Position numbers and translations under genes: made by a program. A stretch of DNA of 64,000 nt from Kiritimatiellia bacterium. GTDB lineage: Bacteria; Verrucomicrobiota; Kiritimatiellia; RFP12; UBA1067. Positions 33,236-42,000 of this stretch are shown here, in pieces (within the stretch, counting starts at the first letter, position 1; each line of letters begins with the position of its first letter). The notes below the pieces were generated by a model, which ran no database searches, had not been told where the DNA came from, and saw only the letters and a list, made by a program, of their open reading frames with translations. Location: positions 33,782-97,781 of the forward strand of contig JAFWKK010000078.1 in the NCBI GenBank assembly GCA_017514235.1. Reading direction: 5' to 3'.

Positions 33236-34452
33236 TTAGCCTTCGCTGGCGCACGGCACGGCGCGACCAGCCGGAAGCCGACCGTAGCGTAGGCAGTTCC
33301 GGGCGCCAAATTGGAGCGGAAATTCGAATACAGGCGCGTATAGACATCATTCCATCCGCTGCTCCGCTGCACGCGCTTGTCGTTCGGAGAGGAAGTCACT
33401 CCCTTGGGATCGGTCGTTTCCAGCTGGCCCAAATCGGCGTTCGCGTCATACCAATCAAGGCACCACTCCAACATTCCGCCGTACATGTCGTAAAGTCCCC
33501 ATGGATTCGGCGCGAAATGCCCTACGGCCCCCATTTGATTCCATGCGCGAAGACCGAACCATCCGTTTGTCGCGGCAAGTTCCGGCGAATTGGCGCACCC
33601 GTTGTACGTCTCAGTCCCCGTTCCTGCACGACAGGCGTATTCCCATTGCGCTTCGGTCGGGAGATCGGCTTCGATGCCAAATCTCGTACGGAATACGTCG
33701 ATGGGAGAACCGCTCAGGACATTGTGCCCGGTCATCGGCCAGTTGATGCCTTCGCCGACGGTTCCGCGCAGGAACTCATATTTGGTGGAAGACACTGGGA
33801 GCAGTTCATTGGCGAGGACGTGCGTGTCTGAGATTCGTACAAGACCGCATCGTATCCACTGCCCGACGGTAAACTCATAGATGCCCATGTAATAGTCCGC
33901 CGACAGGGTGACGACATGGTCGTTCTGGTTAGGGTAGCCCATGTGCCAGCGAACGCCGGCCGCCGGTATGCGCCGCATCACGAGCCATTCCGTCTTGTAC
34001 ATGTCGCTGGTGACCGGCACTGGAAACGCATCGGCCGAAACGTAGTAGCGCACCACATCGGTGTCGATCATGTTGATCGCCATGTAGTCCGGCGGAGCAT
34101 TTGTCGCCCATGCGGAGACGACGACGCGCGCCGCGCCGACGGCCTGCGCCGGCATCGACGAATCGAGCGGCAACGTGGCCGAAACGGATGCGTTCACATT
34201 GGTGACTAGCTTGTTCACTTCGCCACAGATCAAGCGCAACTTGTCCGCGCCGATGGACGCATACACGCCGTCGCCGCGGTTCGTGCGGACATCAACGGTA
34301 ATGATAGCCGGCTCGTCGATGCTGTAGGTGACGGTGGCCTTTCCGCTCAACGGGTCCTGCGAAAAGCCCACGCCGGAGACCGTCGCTCCCGCCGCCGAAG
34401 ACACGGCGGCCAGGCAACAGTACGACGCCGCAATCCGGAACGCTGATTTCAT
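33232..34452 (-). CDS. Secreted FGE-like (SUMF1/C-lectin fold) protein 1
   Basis: A 406-residue secreted protein (signal MKSAFRIAASYCCLAAVSSA). Residues about 25-135 are an Ig-like beta-sandwich with VTYSIDEPAIITVDVRTNRG. Residues about 150-400 are a formylglycine-generating-enzyme-type domain: YYMGIYEFTVGQWIRCG, LPTEAQWEYACRAGTGTETY, NPWGLYDMYGGMLEWCLDWY and TVGFRLVAPCRAP. The paired active-site cysteines of true FGEs are absent where expected (VQRSSGWNDVYTRLYSNFR), and no sulfatase gene is in the window, so it is more likely a non-catalytic, perhaps carbohydrate-binding, relative. Two paralogues lie at 34468-35754 and 47267-48421. AAGGGAG lies 6 nt before ATG 34452. Same operon as the GH42-like and GH78 genes. 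Confidence 0.82.
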   Translation of the reverse strand: MKSAFRIAASYCCLAAVSSAAGATVSGVGFSQDPLSGKATVTYSIDEPAIITVDVRTNRGDGVYASIGADKLRLICGEVNKLVTNVNASVSATLPLDSSMPAQAVGAARVVVSAWATNAPPDYMAINMIDTDVVRYYVSADAFPVPVTSDMYKTEWLVMRRIPAAGVRWHMGYPNQNDHVVTLSADYYMGIYEFTVGQWIRCGLVRISDTHVLANELLPVSSTKYEFLRGTVGEGINWPMTGHNVLSGSPIDVFRTRFGIEADLPTEAQWEYACRAGTGTETYNGCANSPELAATNGWFGLRAWNQMGAVGHFAPNPWGLYDMYGGMLEWCLDWYDANADLGQLETTDPKGVTSSPNDKRVQRSSGWNDVYTRLYSNFRSNLAPGTAYATVGFRLVAPCRAPAKAK

Positions 34453-34467
34453 GCCGGGCTCCCTTCT

Positions 34468-35754
34468 TTACTTCGCCTTGTACGGAGCGGCGCAGGGCGC
34501 CACAATGCGGAAACCGATCGAGATGTAGCGAATCGTCTCATTGTAGTGCCCCCGGAATGTGGAGGTTTGCTTGTACCAAACGTCATTCCATGCGTTGCCA
34601 CGAAGGACACGGATAGAGGTTGTATCGGATGTTCCGGTCTTGGGCACGCCTACGGGATCGATCGACGGAAGATCAGCGAGCGATATGCTGGCATCGTAGG
34701 CATCCAGGCATTGCTCCATCTGACTGCCGTACATATCGTAAAGGCCCCACGGATTTGGTGCAAACGATCCGGCGTCATGGCTGTCCCATCCAACGGTGTT
34801 CCCTTTGTATGCGGCTGTCGAGGCAATAAATGCCTCGTCGAATTGGCGGCTGTAAACAGGCGTGGTCGTACCTGCGCGGCAGGCGTACTCCCACTGCGCC
34901 TCGGTCGGGAGATCGACCTCGATCCCCAGCTTGGCGCGCATGTCGGCGATTGCCGAGCCGGGCTTCACCTGATGTCCCGTGTCGGGCCAGCCGAAACTGC
35001 CGTCCGTTGCGCCGCGCAGGCATTTGTAGTCTGCCTGCGTGCAGGGCTTCAATGCATTTCCCCAGGCCGCACCTCCGACGCCGGTAGCGGCCACACCGGT
35101 TGTCGAGGTCACGCCCAATTGAAGCCACTGGCCGATGGTGAACTCGAAGATCCCGATGTAGTAGTCATCCGTGAGAGTGACGACATGCGGATTCTCGTCG
35201 GCCTGCCTGTTGTAATGCTCGGCAGCGGTCGATCCCATGCGCCAGGGGATGCCGGCGGCGTGGATGCGGCGCATCACCAGGTAGTCGGTCTTGTACCTGT
35301 CGTCGGTTACGGGATACGGCATCGCGTCCGCGGCGACATAGTAGCGCACCTCGTCGCGGTCGATGAGGTTGATGACCATGTAGTCCGGCGGCGCGTTGGT
35401 CGCCCAGGCGGTGACGACGGCCTTGACGTTGTCGCCCGTGATGCGCGAGCCCTGGTTCCAATGGAGATCAGGACGCCAGGTCATGGTGACATCCTCGTTC
35501 ACGTTCGTGACGAGCTTGTTCACCTCGCCGACGAAGCCGGTAAGGTTCGCCGTGCCTATCGAGGCGAACACGCCGTCGCCCCTGTTCGTCTGTATGTCGA
35601 CCGTGACGATGGCCGGCTCGTCGATACGGTACGTAACGGTGACGAGGCGGGTATGCGGGTGCTGGTCGAAGGTCATGTCGGTAACGACGGGGGCAGCCCA
35701 GACCGTCTGTACGCAGACGGCGGCGAGCGGCAGCAGGATCTTTGACATGTTCAT
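34468..35754 (-). CDS. Secreted FGE-like (SUMF1/C-lectin fold) protein 2
   Basis: A 428-residue paralogue of the protein encoded at 33232-34452, 15 bp upstream in the same operon, so a tandem duplication is likely. The signal peptide is MNMSKILLPLAAVCVQTVWA. The beta-sandwich keeps VTYRIDEPAIVTVDIQTNRG. The FGE-type domain has YYIGIFEFTIGQWLQLG, LPTEAQWEYACRAGTTTPVY, NPWGLYDMYGSQMEQCLDAY and SIGFRIVAPCAAPYKAK. It lacks the catalytic cysteine pair (VLRGNAWNDVWYKQTSTFRG). AAAGGA sits about 9 nt before ATG 35754. As with its sister, conserved aromatic and glycine positions imply a stable C-lectin fold, with the role (binding or scaffold) inferred. Confidence 0.82.
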   Translation of the reverse strand: MNMSKILLPLAAVCVQTVWAAPVVTDMTFDQHPHTRLVTVTYRIDEPAIVTVDIQTNRGDGVFASIGTANLTGFVGEVNKLVTNVNEDVTMTWRPDLHWNQGSRITGDNVKAVVTAWATNAPPDYMVINLIDRDEVRYYVAADAMPYPVTDDRYKTDYLVMRRIHAAGIPWRMGSTAAEHYNRQADENPHVVTLTDDYYIGIFEFTIGQWLQLGVTSTTGVAATGVGGAAWGNALKPCTQADYKCLRGATDGSFGWPDTGHQVKPGSAIADMRAKLGIEVDLPTEAQWEYACRAGTTTPVYSRQFDEAFIASTAAYKGNTVGWDSHDAGSFAPNPWGLYDMYGSQMEQCLDAYDASISLADLPSIDPVGVPKTGTSDTTSIRVLRGNAWNDVWYKQTSTFRGHYNETIRYISIGFRIVAPCAAPYKAK

Positions 35755-35786
35755 GGCGTTCTTTCCTTTCGAATAAGTGGTTGCTG

Positions 35787-36155
35787 TCAGTATATCTGGA
35801 TTATGACTCCGCGCGGTTCACGCGAGTCGAGTCCGCGTGCGGGCGATTCCAGCGCATATGCGCTGAACGGCTCGAAGCCCTTCACGCCCGTAGTTGCGGA
35901 CACATCCGATGCCGATCCAGAGCCCAGCACGACCGTTCCGCAGTCCGCCGTACCGATGGAGTTCAGCGACCCGGAATAGCCGCTCGTGTTCCAGAATCCC
36001 GGCGTGCCGGGCGTATCGGCGAGGCCGTCGTAGACTTCCGTCTGCGAAGCGCCACCGTCCGCCCGCGTCCATGCGGCCAGGCCGAAGCCAACCGCCGCGG
36101 CGCATGCGAGGGCAAGGTGCATTCGCGACGCCACGGACATTTTTTCGTTCTTCAT
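35787..36155 (-). CDS. Small secreted protein of unknown function
   Basis: A 122-residue protein with a signal peptide (MKNEKMSVASRMHLALACAA, then AVGFGLAA). The mature part is rich in G, S and T (PGTPGFWNTSGYSGSLNSIG) and ends SREPRGVIIQIY, a short hydrophobic strand like the ends of the larger secreted proteins in this window. I do not recognise a family. The start at ATG 36155 is well supported by GGAG six bases upstream and by a -10 TATAAT at 36199-36204, giving a leader of about 37 nt. It is the first gene of the operon that continues with two FGE-like genes, the GH42-like gene and the GH78 gene. Confidence 0.6.
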   Translation of the reverse strand: MKNEKMSVASRMHLALACAAAVGFGLAAWTRADGGASQTEVYDGLADTPGTPGFWNTSGYSGSLNSIGTADCGTVVLGSGSASDVSATTGVKGFEPFSAYALESPARGLDSREPRGVIIQIY

Positions 36156-36198
36156 CTCAGCTCCATTCGTCTGTCGTTTGCGAAAAACTTTCGCTCAT

Positions 36199-36204
36199 AT
36201 TATA
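36199..36204 (-). promoter_or_regulatory. -10 box of the 36155-28332 operon
   Basis: TATAAT on the minus strand (36204 to 36199). Unlike several other promoters here it lacks the TGn extension. The shared inverted repeat at 36230-36243 is centred about 44 bp upstream of the predicted start, nearly the same placement as in front of the 26955 operon. Confidence 0.6.
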
Positions 36205-36229
36205 CTTGAGCGCACCTTCTTCGTGAAGA

Positions 36230-36246
36230 TACACCAAAGTATAGTA
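36230..36246 (+). promoter_or_regulatory. Shared operator between the two-component genes and the GH78 operon
   Basis: TACACCAAAGTATAGTA matches the operator before the 26955 operon at 16 of 17 positions. The arms TACAC and GTATA flank CAAA, so one arm position is imperfect. It lies between divergent promoters: about 44 bp upstream of the minus-strand start and about 54 bp upstream of the kinase start, one helical turn apart. The response regulator encoded at 38374 is the nearest candidate to bind it. Confidence 0.6.
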
Positions 36247-36274
36247 CGCCGAAACCGCATTTCCACGCGGCAAA

Positions 36275-36283
36275 TGGTATAAT
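36275..36283 (+). promoter_or_regulatory. Extended -10 promoter of the sensor kinase gene
   Basis: TGG-TATAAT (36275-36283) ends 9 nt before GTG 36293. There is no recognisable -35 and no ribosome binding site before the start, so the mRNA is probably nearly leaderless. Confidence 0.6.
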
Positions 36284-36292
36284 ACGGGCACT

Positions 36293-38377
36293 GTGTGCGT
36301 CCTTCTGATCCTTGCTGCCGCGGCCTGCGGCGCGGCGGACTGCCCCGTGCTGCGAACGGCGGCTGAGACCCGCGCGTATGCCGAACGGCCCGCCGAGACG
36401 AACGACTACCGATTCGTCCTGCGCGGCACGGTCACGTCATGGATTGCGATAGACAGCTTTATCCTTAAGGACGAGTCTGGCGCCGTCTGGCTGAAGCTTT
36501 CCGACGAGCGACGCGTTTCGCCAGGCGACATGATCGAAGCGCGCGGACACAGCGTGCCGAACTTCGTCGGCAACCGCACCGCTGAAGTCGACGACTTCGT
36601 CCTCTTGGGCCGCGCTGAACCGCCGCCGCCGGTAGATGTGGACCTGCGAGACTTCAATTCCACTGACCGCAGCAAGCTGACGTACAGGACGATTCGGACG
36701 CGCGGCATCGTAATCAACGCCTTCCACGACGAAATCGACCCGCGATTCCACCACCTCGTCCTCAGGCGCGGGAGCGTCACGCTTCACGCCTCCATCCCGG
36801 CGGCGGACTTGGCAGCTGACTGTCTCGACCGTCTCCTTGGCGCAGAGGTGCGCGTCACCGGGACGTTCATGCTCCACCAAGGCGGTCGCCGCCTCTTCAG
36901 CGGAAACACCGTCTATATCCAAGGCGCGGCAGAAATAGAAACCCTGCGCAGTGCGGATGACGAAACCTGCGACGTGCCGCCCCTTGAAGACGTTTCACAC
37001 ATGGACCCCGCGGTAATCGTCGCAACTGACCTGCGCCGCGTGGCCGGCATCGTCACGGCAGTCTGGCACGGCGACACGTTTCTCGTCAGGACGGATGACG
37101 AGCGCTACGTGACCGTCTCGCTCGTGCGGCACCGCAATCCGCCAACGGTCGGCACACACGTATGCGCCATCGGATTCCCCGACACCGACCTGTTCCACGT
37201 CAACCTGATCGATGCGCGAGTCGTGCGCTCCGAAACGGTTCCCGTACCCAGCGAAGAAGCCTTTTCAACAAGCATTGCAAGCCTTCTTTCCGACGGATCG
37301 CGGAGGCGCTTCGATGTCTCGCAGTACGGACGCGTCATCCGCCTTTCTGGGACTGTCGCAGATTTGCCGTCTGCCGATGGCCGCGTCAACCTGCGCGATG
37401 CCGGCGGGTTCACCCTGCCGATCGACGTCAGCGCCTGTCCCACGGTCGCCGATCGTCTCAAGGAAGGCTGCACGGTCGAGGCCACCGGCATCTGCATCGT
37501 GGAGACGGACAGCTGGAGGCCTAATGCCGTTGTCCCCCAGGTCAAGGGAATGGTCCTCGTCATCCGTTCGCCTGACGACGTGCGCATCGTCAGCGGACCG
37601 CCTTTGCTGACCGTCGGGCGGCTCTCCGCCGCAGTCGTGATCCTGCTGGCGTTCCTGATCGGCGTGATCGTCTGGAACCGGGCGCTCAACGGCCTCGTCA
37701 ACCGCAGGAGCCGAGAACTGATCAAGGAGCAGATCGCCCGCACCGTTTCGCAGCTCAAGGTCGGCGAGCGTACGCGGCTCGCCGTCGAGCTGCATGACGC
37801 CTTGTCGCAGAACCTGGCGGCGGTCGCATGCCTCGTGGGCACGGCGCGTCGCGCCGTCGACACCGGCGACGCCTCCGCCGGCAGGCAGCTGCAGACTACC
37901 GAACGCATCCTGAACTCATGCCGCACGGAACTCAAGCATTGCCTCTTCGACCTCCGCAGCGACATGCTGGAGAGACGCGACTTCTCCGAGGCGATCCGCG
38001 CGACGCTCGACCAGCTCCATGCCGCCGCCGAGATCGCCGTGCGGTTCAGCGTGCCGCGCGCACGCATGACCGACTCTACCGCGCACGCAATCCTCTGCAT
38101 CGTCCGCGAACTCGTCTCTAACGCCGTCCGGCACGGACGGGCTACGCGCATCCATGTCGCAGGCAGCATTGACGGCGAAACGCTCAGGTTCTCCGTGCGC
38201 GACAACGGGACCGGTTTCGACCCCGCCGCTTCTCCAGGGCCGCGCGAGGGGCACTTCGGCCTTGACGGCATACGCGACCGCGTACAGCGCATAGGAGGCG
38301 ACTTCCAGATAGACTCCTCGCCGGGCAAGGGGACTTACGCAGTCGTCACGCTCAACGCAAAGGGAGGGACGCCTTGA
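36293..38377 (+). CDS. Membrane sensor histidine kinase with OB-fold-like extracytoplasmic sensor
   Basis: A 694-residue kinase. A short signal-like stretch (VCVLLILAAAACGAA) is followed by about 420 extracytoplasmic residues. These contain repeated modules of the type FVLRGTVTSWIAIDSFILKD, RRVAGIVTAVWHGDTFLVR and IRLSGTVADLPSADGRVNLR, each followed by a G-x-x-V/I-x-A-x-G segment, which I read as OB-fold-like beta-barrels. A membrane helix spans about residues 440-462 (RLSAAVVILLAFLIGVIVW). HisKA_3 follows with the phospho-accepting His501 in VELHDALSQNLAAVA, then HATPase_c with IVRELVSNAVRHG and EGHFGLDGIRDRV. The start is GTG 36293, 9 nt after an extended -10. The stop overlaps the response-regulator start. 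A truncated paralogue lies at 2133-2483. Confidence 0.85.
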   Translation: MCVLLILAAAACGAADCPVLRTAAETRAYAERPAETNDYRFVLRGTVTSWIAIDSFILKDESGAVWLKLSDERRVSPGDMIEARGHSVPNFVGNRTAEVDDFVLLGRAEPPPPVDVDLRDFNSTDRSKLTYRTIRTRGIVINAFHDEIDPRFHHLVLRRGSVTLHASIPAADLAADCLDRLLGAEVRVTGTFMLHQGGRRLFSGNTVYIQGAAEIETLRSADDETCDVPPLEDVSHMDPAVIVATDLRRVAGIVTAVWHGDTFLVRTDDERYVTVSLVRHRNPPTVGTHVCAIGFPDTDLFHVNLIDARVVRSETVPVPSEEAFSTSIASLLSDGSRRRFDVSQYGRVIRLSGTVADLPSADGRVNLRDAGGFTLPIDVSACPTVADRLKEGCTVEATGICIVETDSWRPNAVVPQVKGMVLVIRSPDDVRIVSGPPLLTVGRLSAAVVILLAFLIGVIVWNRALNGLVNRRSRELIKEQIARTVSQLKVGERTRLAVELHDALSQNLAAVACLVGTARRAVDTGDASAGRQLQTTERILNSCRTELKHCLFDLRSDMLERRDFSEAIRATLDQLHAAAEIAVRFSVPRARMTDSTAHAILCIVRELVSNAVRHGRATRIHVAGSIDGETLRFSVRDNGTGFDPAASPGPREGHFGLDGIRDRVQRIGGDFQIDSSPGKGTYAVVTLNAKGGTP

Positions 38378-38994
38378 AACCGATCAGGATTCTGCTCGCC
38401 GACGACCATTCCGTCATGCGCATGGGGCTCGCCACGCTCATCGGAAGCGATCCTGGAATGGCAGTCGTGGGAGAGGCGAGGAACGGCGAAGCAGCCGTGA
38501 AGCTCGTCGCAGAGACTCACCCCGACGTCGTCATCATGGATCTCATGATGCCGGCGCTTTCCGGCGCAGAGGCCACCAAGCGCATACTAGCGGAACATCC
38601 GGAAACGCGCATACTCATACTGACGTCTTACGGCACTTCCGCGGAGTGTGCGTACGCGATCCGGCACGGCGCGCTCGGCGTGCTTACGAAAGACGCGGCG
38701 GCGGAAAGCATACTTGACGCCGTGCGCACCGTCGCGGCCGGCGGACGGATCATTCCGGACGGCATCGAGAAGAACCTGCAGGAGGTGTTCTCGTCCGCAA
38801 AGCTGACCGACCGCCAGCTGGAGATACTGGACATGGTCAGGCGAGGGTTCTCCAACCAGGACATCGCCCGCCAGTTCGACATATCGCTGACGGGAGTCAA
38901 GAAGCATCTCCAGACGATATTCACCAAGCTGGGCGTCTCATCCCGCGCCGAGGCCGTCGGCATCGCCATGCACCGCCAGCTGCTGAAGTTCTGA
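38374..38994 (+). CDS. NarL/FixJ-family response regulator, partner of the kinase at 36293
   Basis: A 206-residue regulator. The receiver domain has D10-D11, phospho-acceptor D56 (VVIMDLMMP) and a following T/K pair. A LuxR-type DNA-binding domain covers about residues 140-200 (LTDRQLEILDMVRRGFSNQD, then GVKKHLQTIFTKLGVSSR). It starts at TTG 38374, overlapping the kinase TGA, with GGGAGGG five bases upstream, so the pair is translationally coupled. It most likely controls the divergent GH78/GH42/FGE-like operon and perhaps the 26955 operon through the shared inverted repeat. That link is inference from position. It is closely related to the regulator at 2509, whose kinase is broken. It converges with the gene at 39013, 18 bp apart. 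Confidence 0.93.
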   Translation: MKPIRILLADDHSVMRMGLATLIGSDPGMAVVGEARNGEAAVKLVAETHPDVVIMDLMMPALSGAEATKRILAEHPETRILILTSYGTSAECAYAIRHGALGVLTKDAAAESILDAVRTVAAGGRIIPDGIEKNLQEVFSSAKLTDRQLEILDMVRRGFSNQDIARQFDISLTGVKKHLQTIFTKLGVSSRAEAVGIAMHRQLLKF

Positions 38995-39012
38995 ACCCGC
39001 CAAGCCGTCGCG

Positions 39013-42000
39013 TCATTCACGGCTCTCTATCCAATCAGCGGCGAGAAGACCACATGGGCCGTCGGGTCCGTTAACGGCATTCCAGAAGCGCATATCCCAC
39101 TTCCCGGCATCCACGTCGCCAAGCATCGGCTGCACGGATGTGCTGACGGCGATTTCAAGCCGTCCGGCCTTCCCCACGAGGTCGTCCTGAATCTCCCATT
39201 CAAACGGCGCCCAGGCGCGTACGCCCAGGTCGCGCCCCGCAAGCACGACACGCGTCACGCGGCCGCCTGTCGCCAGCCGCAGGCGGACCTTGGCGCTTGT
39301 CGGCACGGTCACCTCGGCCGACCACGTGGCCGTTCCTGTGAAATCCCCAAGGCCATTGGACGCAAGAGACCCCATCTTCACCTTTTTCTGCGGACGCGCC
39401 ATGAGAACGCCGTTGAATACTACGAAGTCGCCTGTCACGAAAAATGCCGGAAGGAAGAAGTTGCTGTCGGCCTCGCCCGATACGATCGCAAACCGATGTT
39501 CCCCCGCCAAAAGATCAAACGGCGCAGTCTGTCGATAGAGCGGATTGCAGCACGGACGCAGCGAAGAACATGGCTCGGTTGCCTCCACCTTTACTCCGTC
39601 CATCTCGAACGCATACGGCTCTGCGACGTGGCGAATCACCGTGTCGCCTTTTGCAGGTTGCTCGTTAAGTCCGATGGGACGCCCCGAACCGGTTACGGCA
39701 TAGCTCATCGCGCATTCGCGCGTCACTATCCGAACGTTCTTCAACGGCGAGGCGACCGTTAGCGAGCCTTGCTTCGCCTCATCGAAGTTGACGCGTCGGA
39801 TGTTTGGCGCACTGAGCGAAAGTTCCCATTCCACGTCCGCGAGCGACCGAACGGCGGTCGGAAGCTTCGGAACTTCCGGCAGCGTACCGGAGTCAAAGCG
39901 CACGATACCACGTGCGGGCAGGCCGAATGACGTTCGCTTGCCGTCACGTTCCGCGAGAAGCACACGATCGGAGAACGCCCGAAGGTTGAGCACGGCGGAC
40001 GAGCCGTCCGAGAACGTGCGTGTGAGCAAGTCTGTGGCCAACGTGCCGTCCTGCTCCAGAACACAGAAAGTAGGGGTGAGGCGTTTGCGGCAAAGCGCGA
40101 GCGCGTCAGCTGCGGTCAAATCTGCCTTGCCAGTGCGTTCCTCCGCAAAACGACCGTCCGCACCGCACGAGAACACGAGCGGGATATCTGTTGTCTCGTC
40201 CTCATCGACCAGACGGCATGTGAACTGGTTCTGTTCCAGCGTCTGAAGCAGTCCGTAGAGGTTGGGCCCTGGCGTGGCTTTCGTCCGCCCACAAAAGGCC
40301 AGCTGCGCCGCCGTGCGGTTCGGGTAGCGCACAGCCACCTCGCGTTCCGCGACGGTCTTCCGCGCCCAGGCGGCGGCAATGCGGGACTCGTCGGCGAAGA
40401 CGCACGCGTACTTTTCATACCACGGGTGTATGGGTCCCAGTGGCGCAAGATAGCCGTGCTTCTCTACAAGCCCCTTCTCGTCCATCACATCCATGCAGGA
40501 AATATAGTGGTCGATGCCGTGCAACGCGCACATCCACATCACGAATCGCATCGTGGCCGGAACGTGGTCCGCCGGCCCGCACGCGAAAAGCTCGGCAAGC
40601 CCGCCGTTGCCGCGATGCAGAACTGCCTGACGCGCCACGTTGTACGTGACCCATTCGATGGGCGGGCGAGCATCTACGCCGTATGCCGTGCTGATCTCGT
40701 CCATGCCCGGAAGCGACTCGCCGCGCAGGCAGAGAATCGGGTTCCCGTTGTAGCGAACCGATCCGTAGATGTCATTCTCGCAAATCATGTGGCCGGTGAG
40801 AAGTATGCCGTGCGCGTCGCACCATTTGCGCAACTGGTCGAAGTATGCAGAGCGGAAGCGCTTGCCCATGAGTCCCAGACAGGCGGACCAGACGTCGCCC
40901 TTCTTCGTCTCAAGCCATTTCTCAACGTCGCCCTTGAGTTCTCGTCCAGTTGCAGCACGGTATTCGTCATCCAATCCCGAATACTTGCGAAACGAGACAA
41001 GCGGCTTGCCGTCGGGGAACGTGACGCTGGTGGGGTGACCGGGCTCATCCGTGAAGATGCCGAGAATCGTCTTGTTTGCAAACCAACGCGAGAGGCGCTT
41101 TGCATAGACTTCGTGCGTCAGTTCGATGAAGCGAGCCACCGCATCGGGTTCGCACACGTTCACCCATCCGGCCGGCGCGAGCGCACTTGTCCAGCGATAT
41201 GTACCGTCAGGGTTGCGGTAGACGCCGTATTCCGCATATCGCCAGGCGTCGTTCTCGTTCGGCACACGTCCCTTGCAGGTGCCGCTAGGCCAGTTGTACT
41301 CGTCGTACAGCCACACCTTCATGCCGCACTTCTCGGCTTCGTCGCAGAACCACTCGTTAAGCTTCAGCCATTCTTCGCCCATGTACTCCAGTTCGAGTCC
41401 GCTCCGCGCATAGATGAGGAAAGATTCGATGCCATGCGCATGGATGGCGGCCACCTTGGCACGCACCTCTGCCTCAGTGGGCTTGCCCGTAATCGCAAGG
41501 AACGGAATCATCCCGTCGCCGCGTACTGGGCCGGCGGCATCCGGTTTCGCCTCCACTTCGAATGCTCCCAGCGGAAGATTCGCCTCGTTGTAGATGCAGC
41601 CGAACCACGGGCGCGAATGAAGGTAGCGCAGTTTCCTCGGCGCCGGCACGCCATCAGCGCCAACGACGAGCCGCACGCCGTCGATATCCCCTTGCGTGCC
41701 CGACAGATTCCGTATCTCGCCAGGTTTCCATTCGCCGTCCGCGCCACATATCTCGAGACCGGCCTTGAGCGACTTGTCTGGATTGTAGATGTACAGCGAC
41801 TGCGCGTGATCCAGCTCCACGACGACATTCCCGCCATCGACACGCGCCGTCCTGACAGTTGGAGAATCGGCCTTGAGGCTGTCGAATCCGTAATCGTATT
41901 TGAGTGCAAGAAGCGCGAGACGCTGGCCAACGGTCTCCTTGTCATTTGGATGTATGTCGTTTACGTTGCCCTTGTCATTGATGACGGCCATCTTCGCATT

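Noticed and set aside
33232-35754. Catalytic formylglycine-generating enzymes
   Set aside because: The active-site cysteine pair is missing and no sulfatase is nearby; annotated as FGE-like only.
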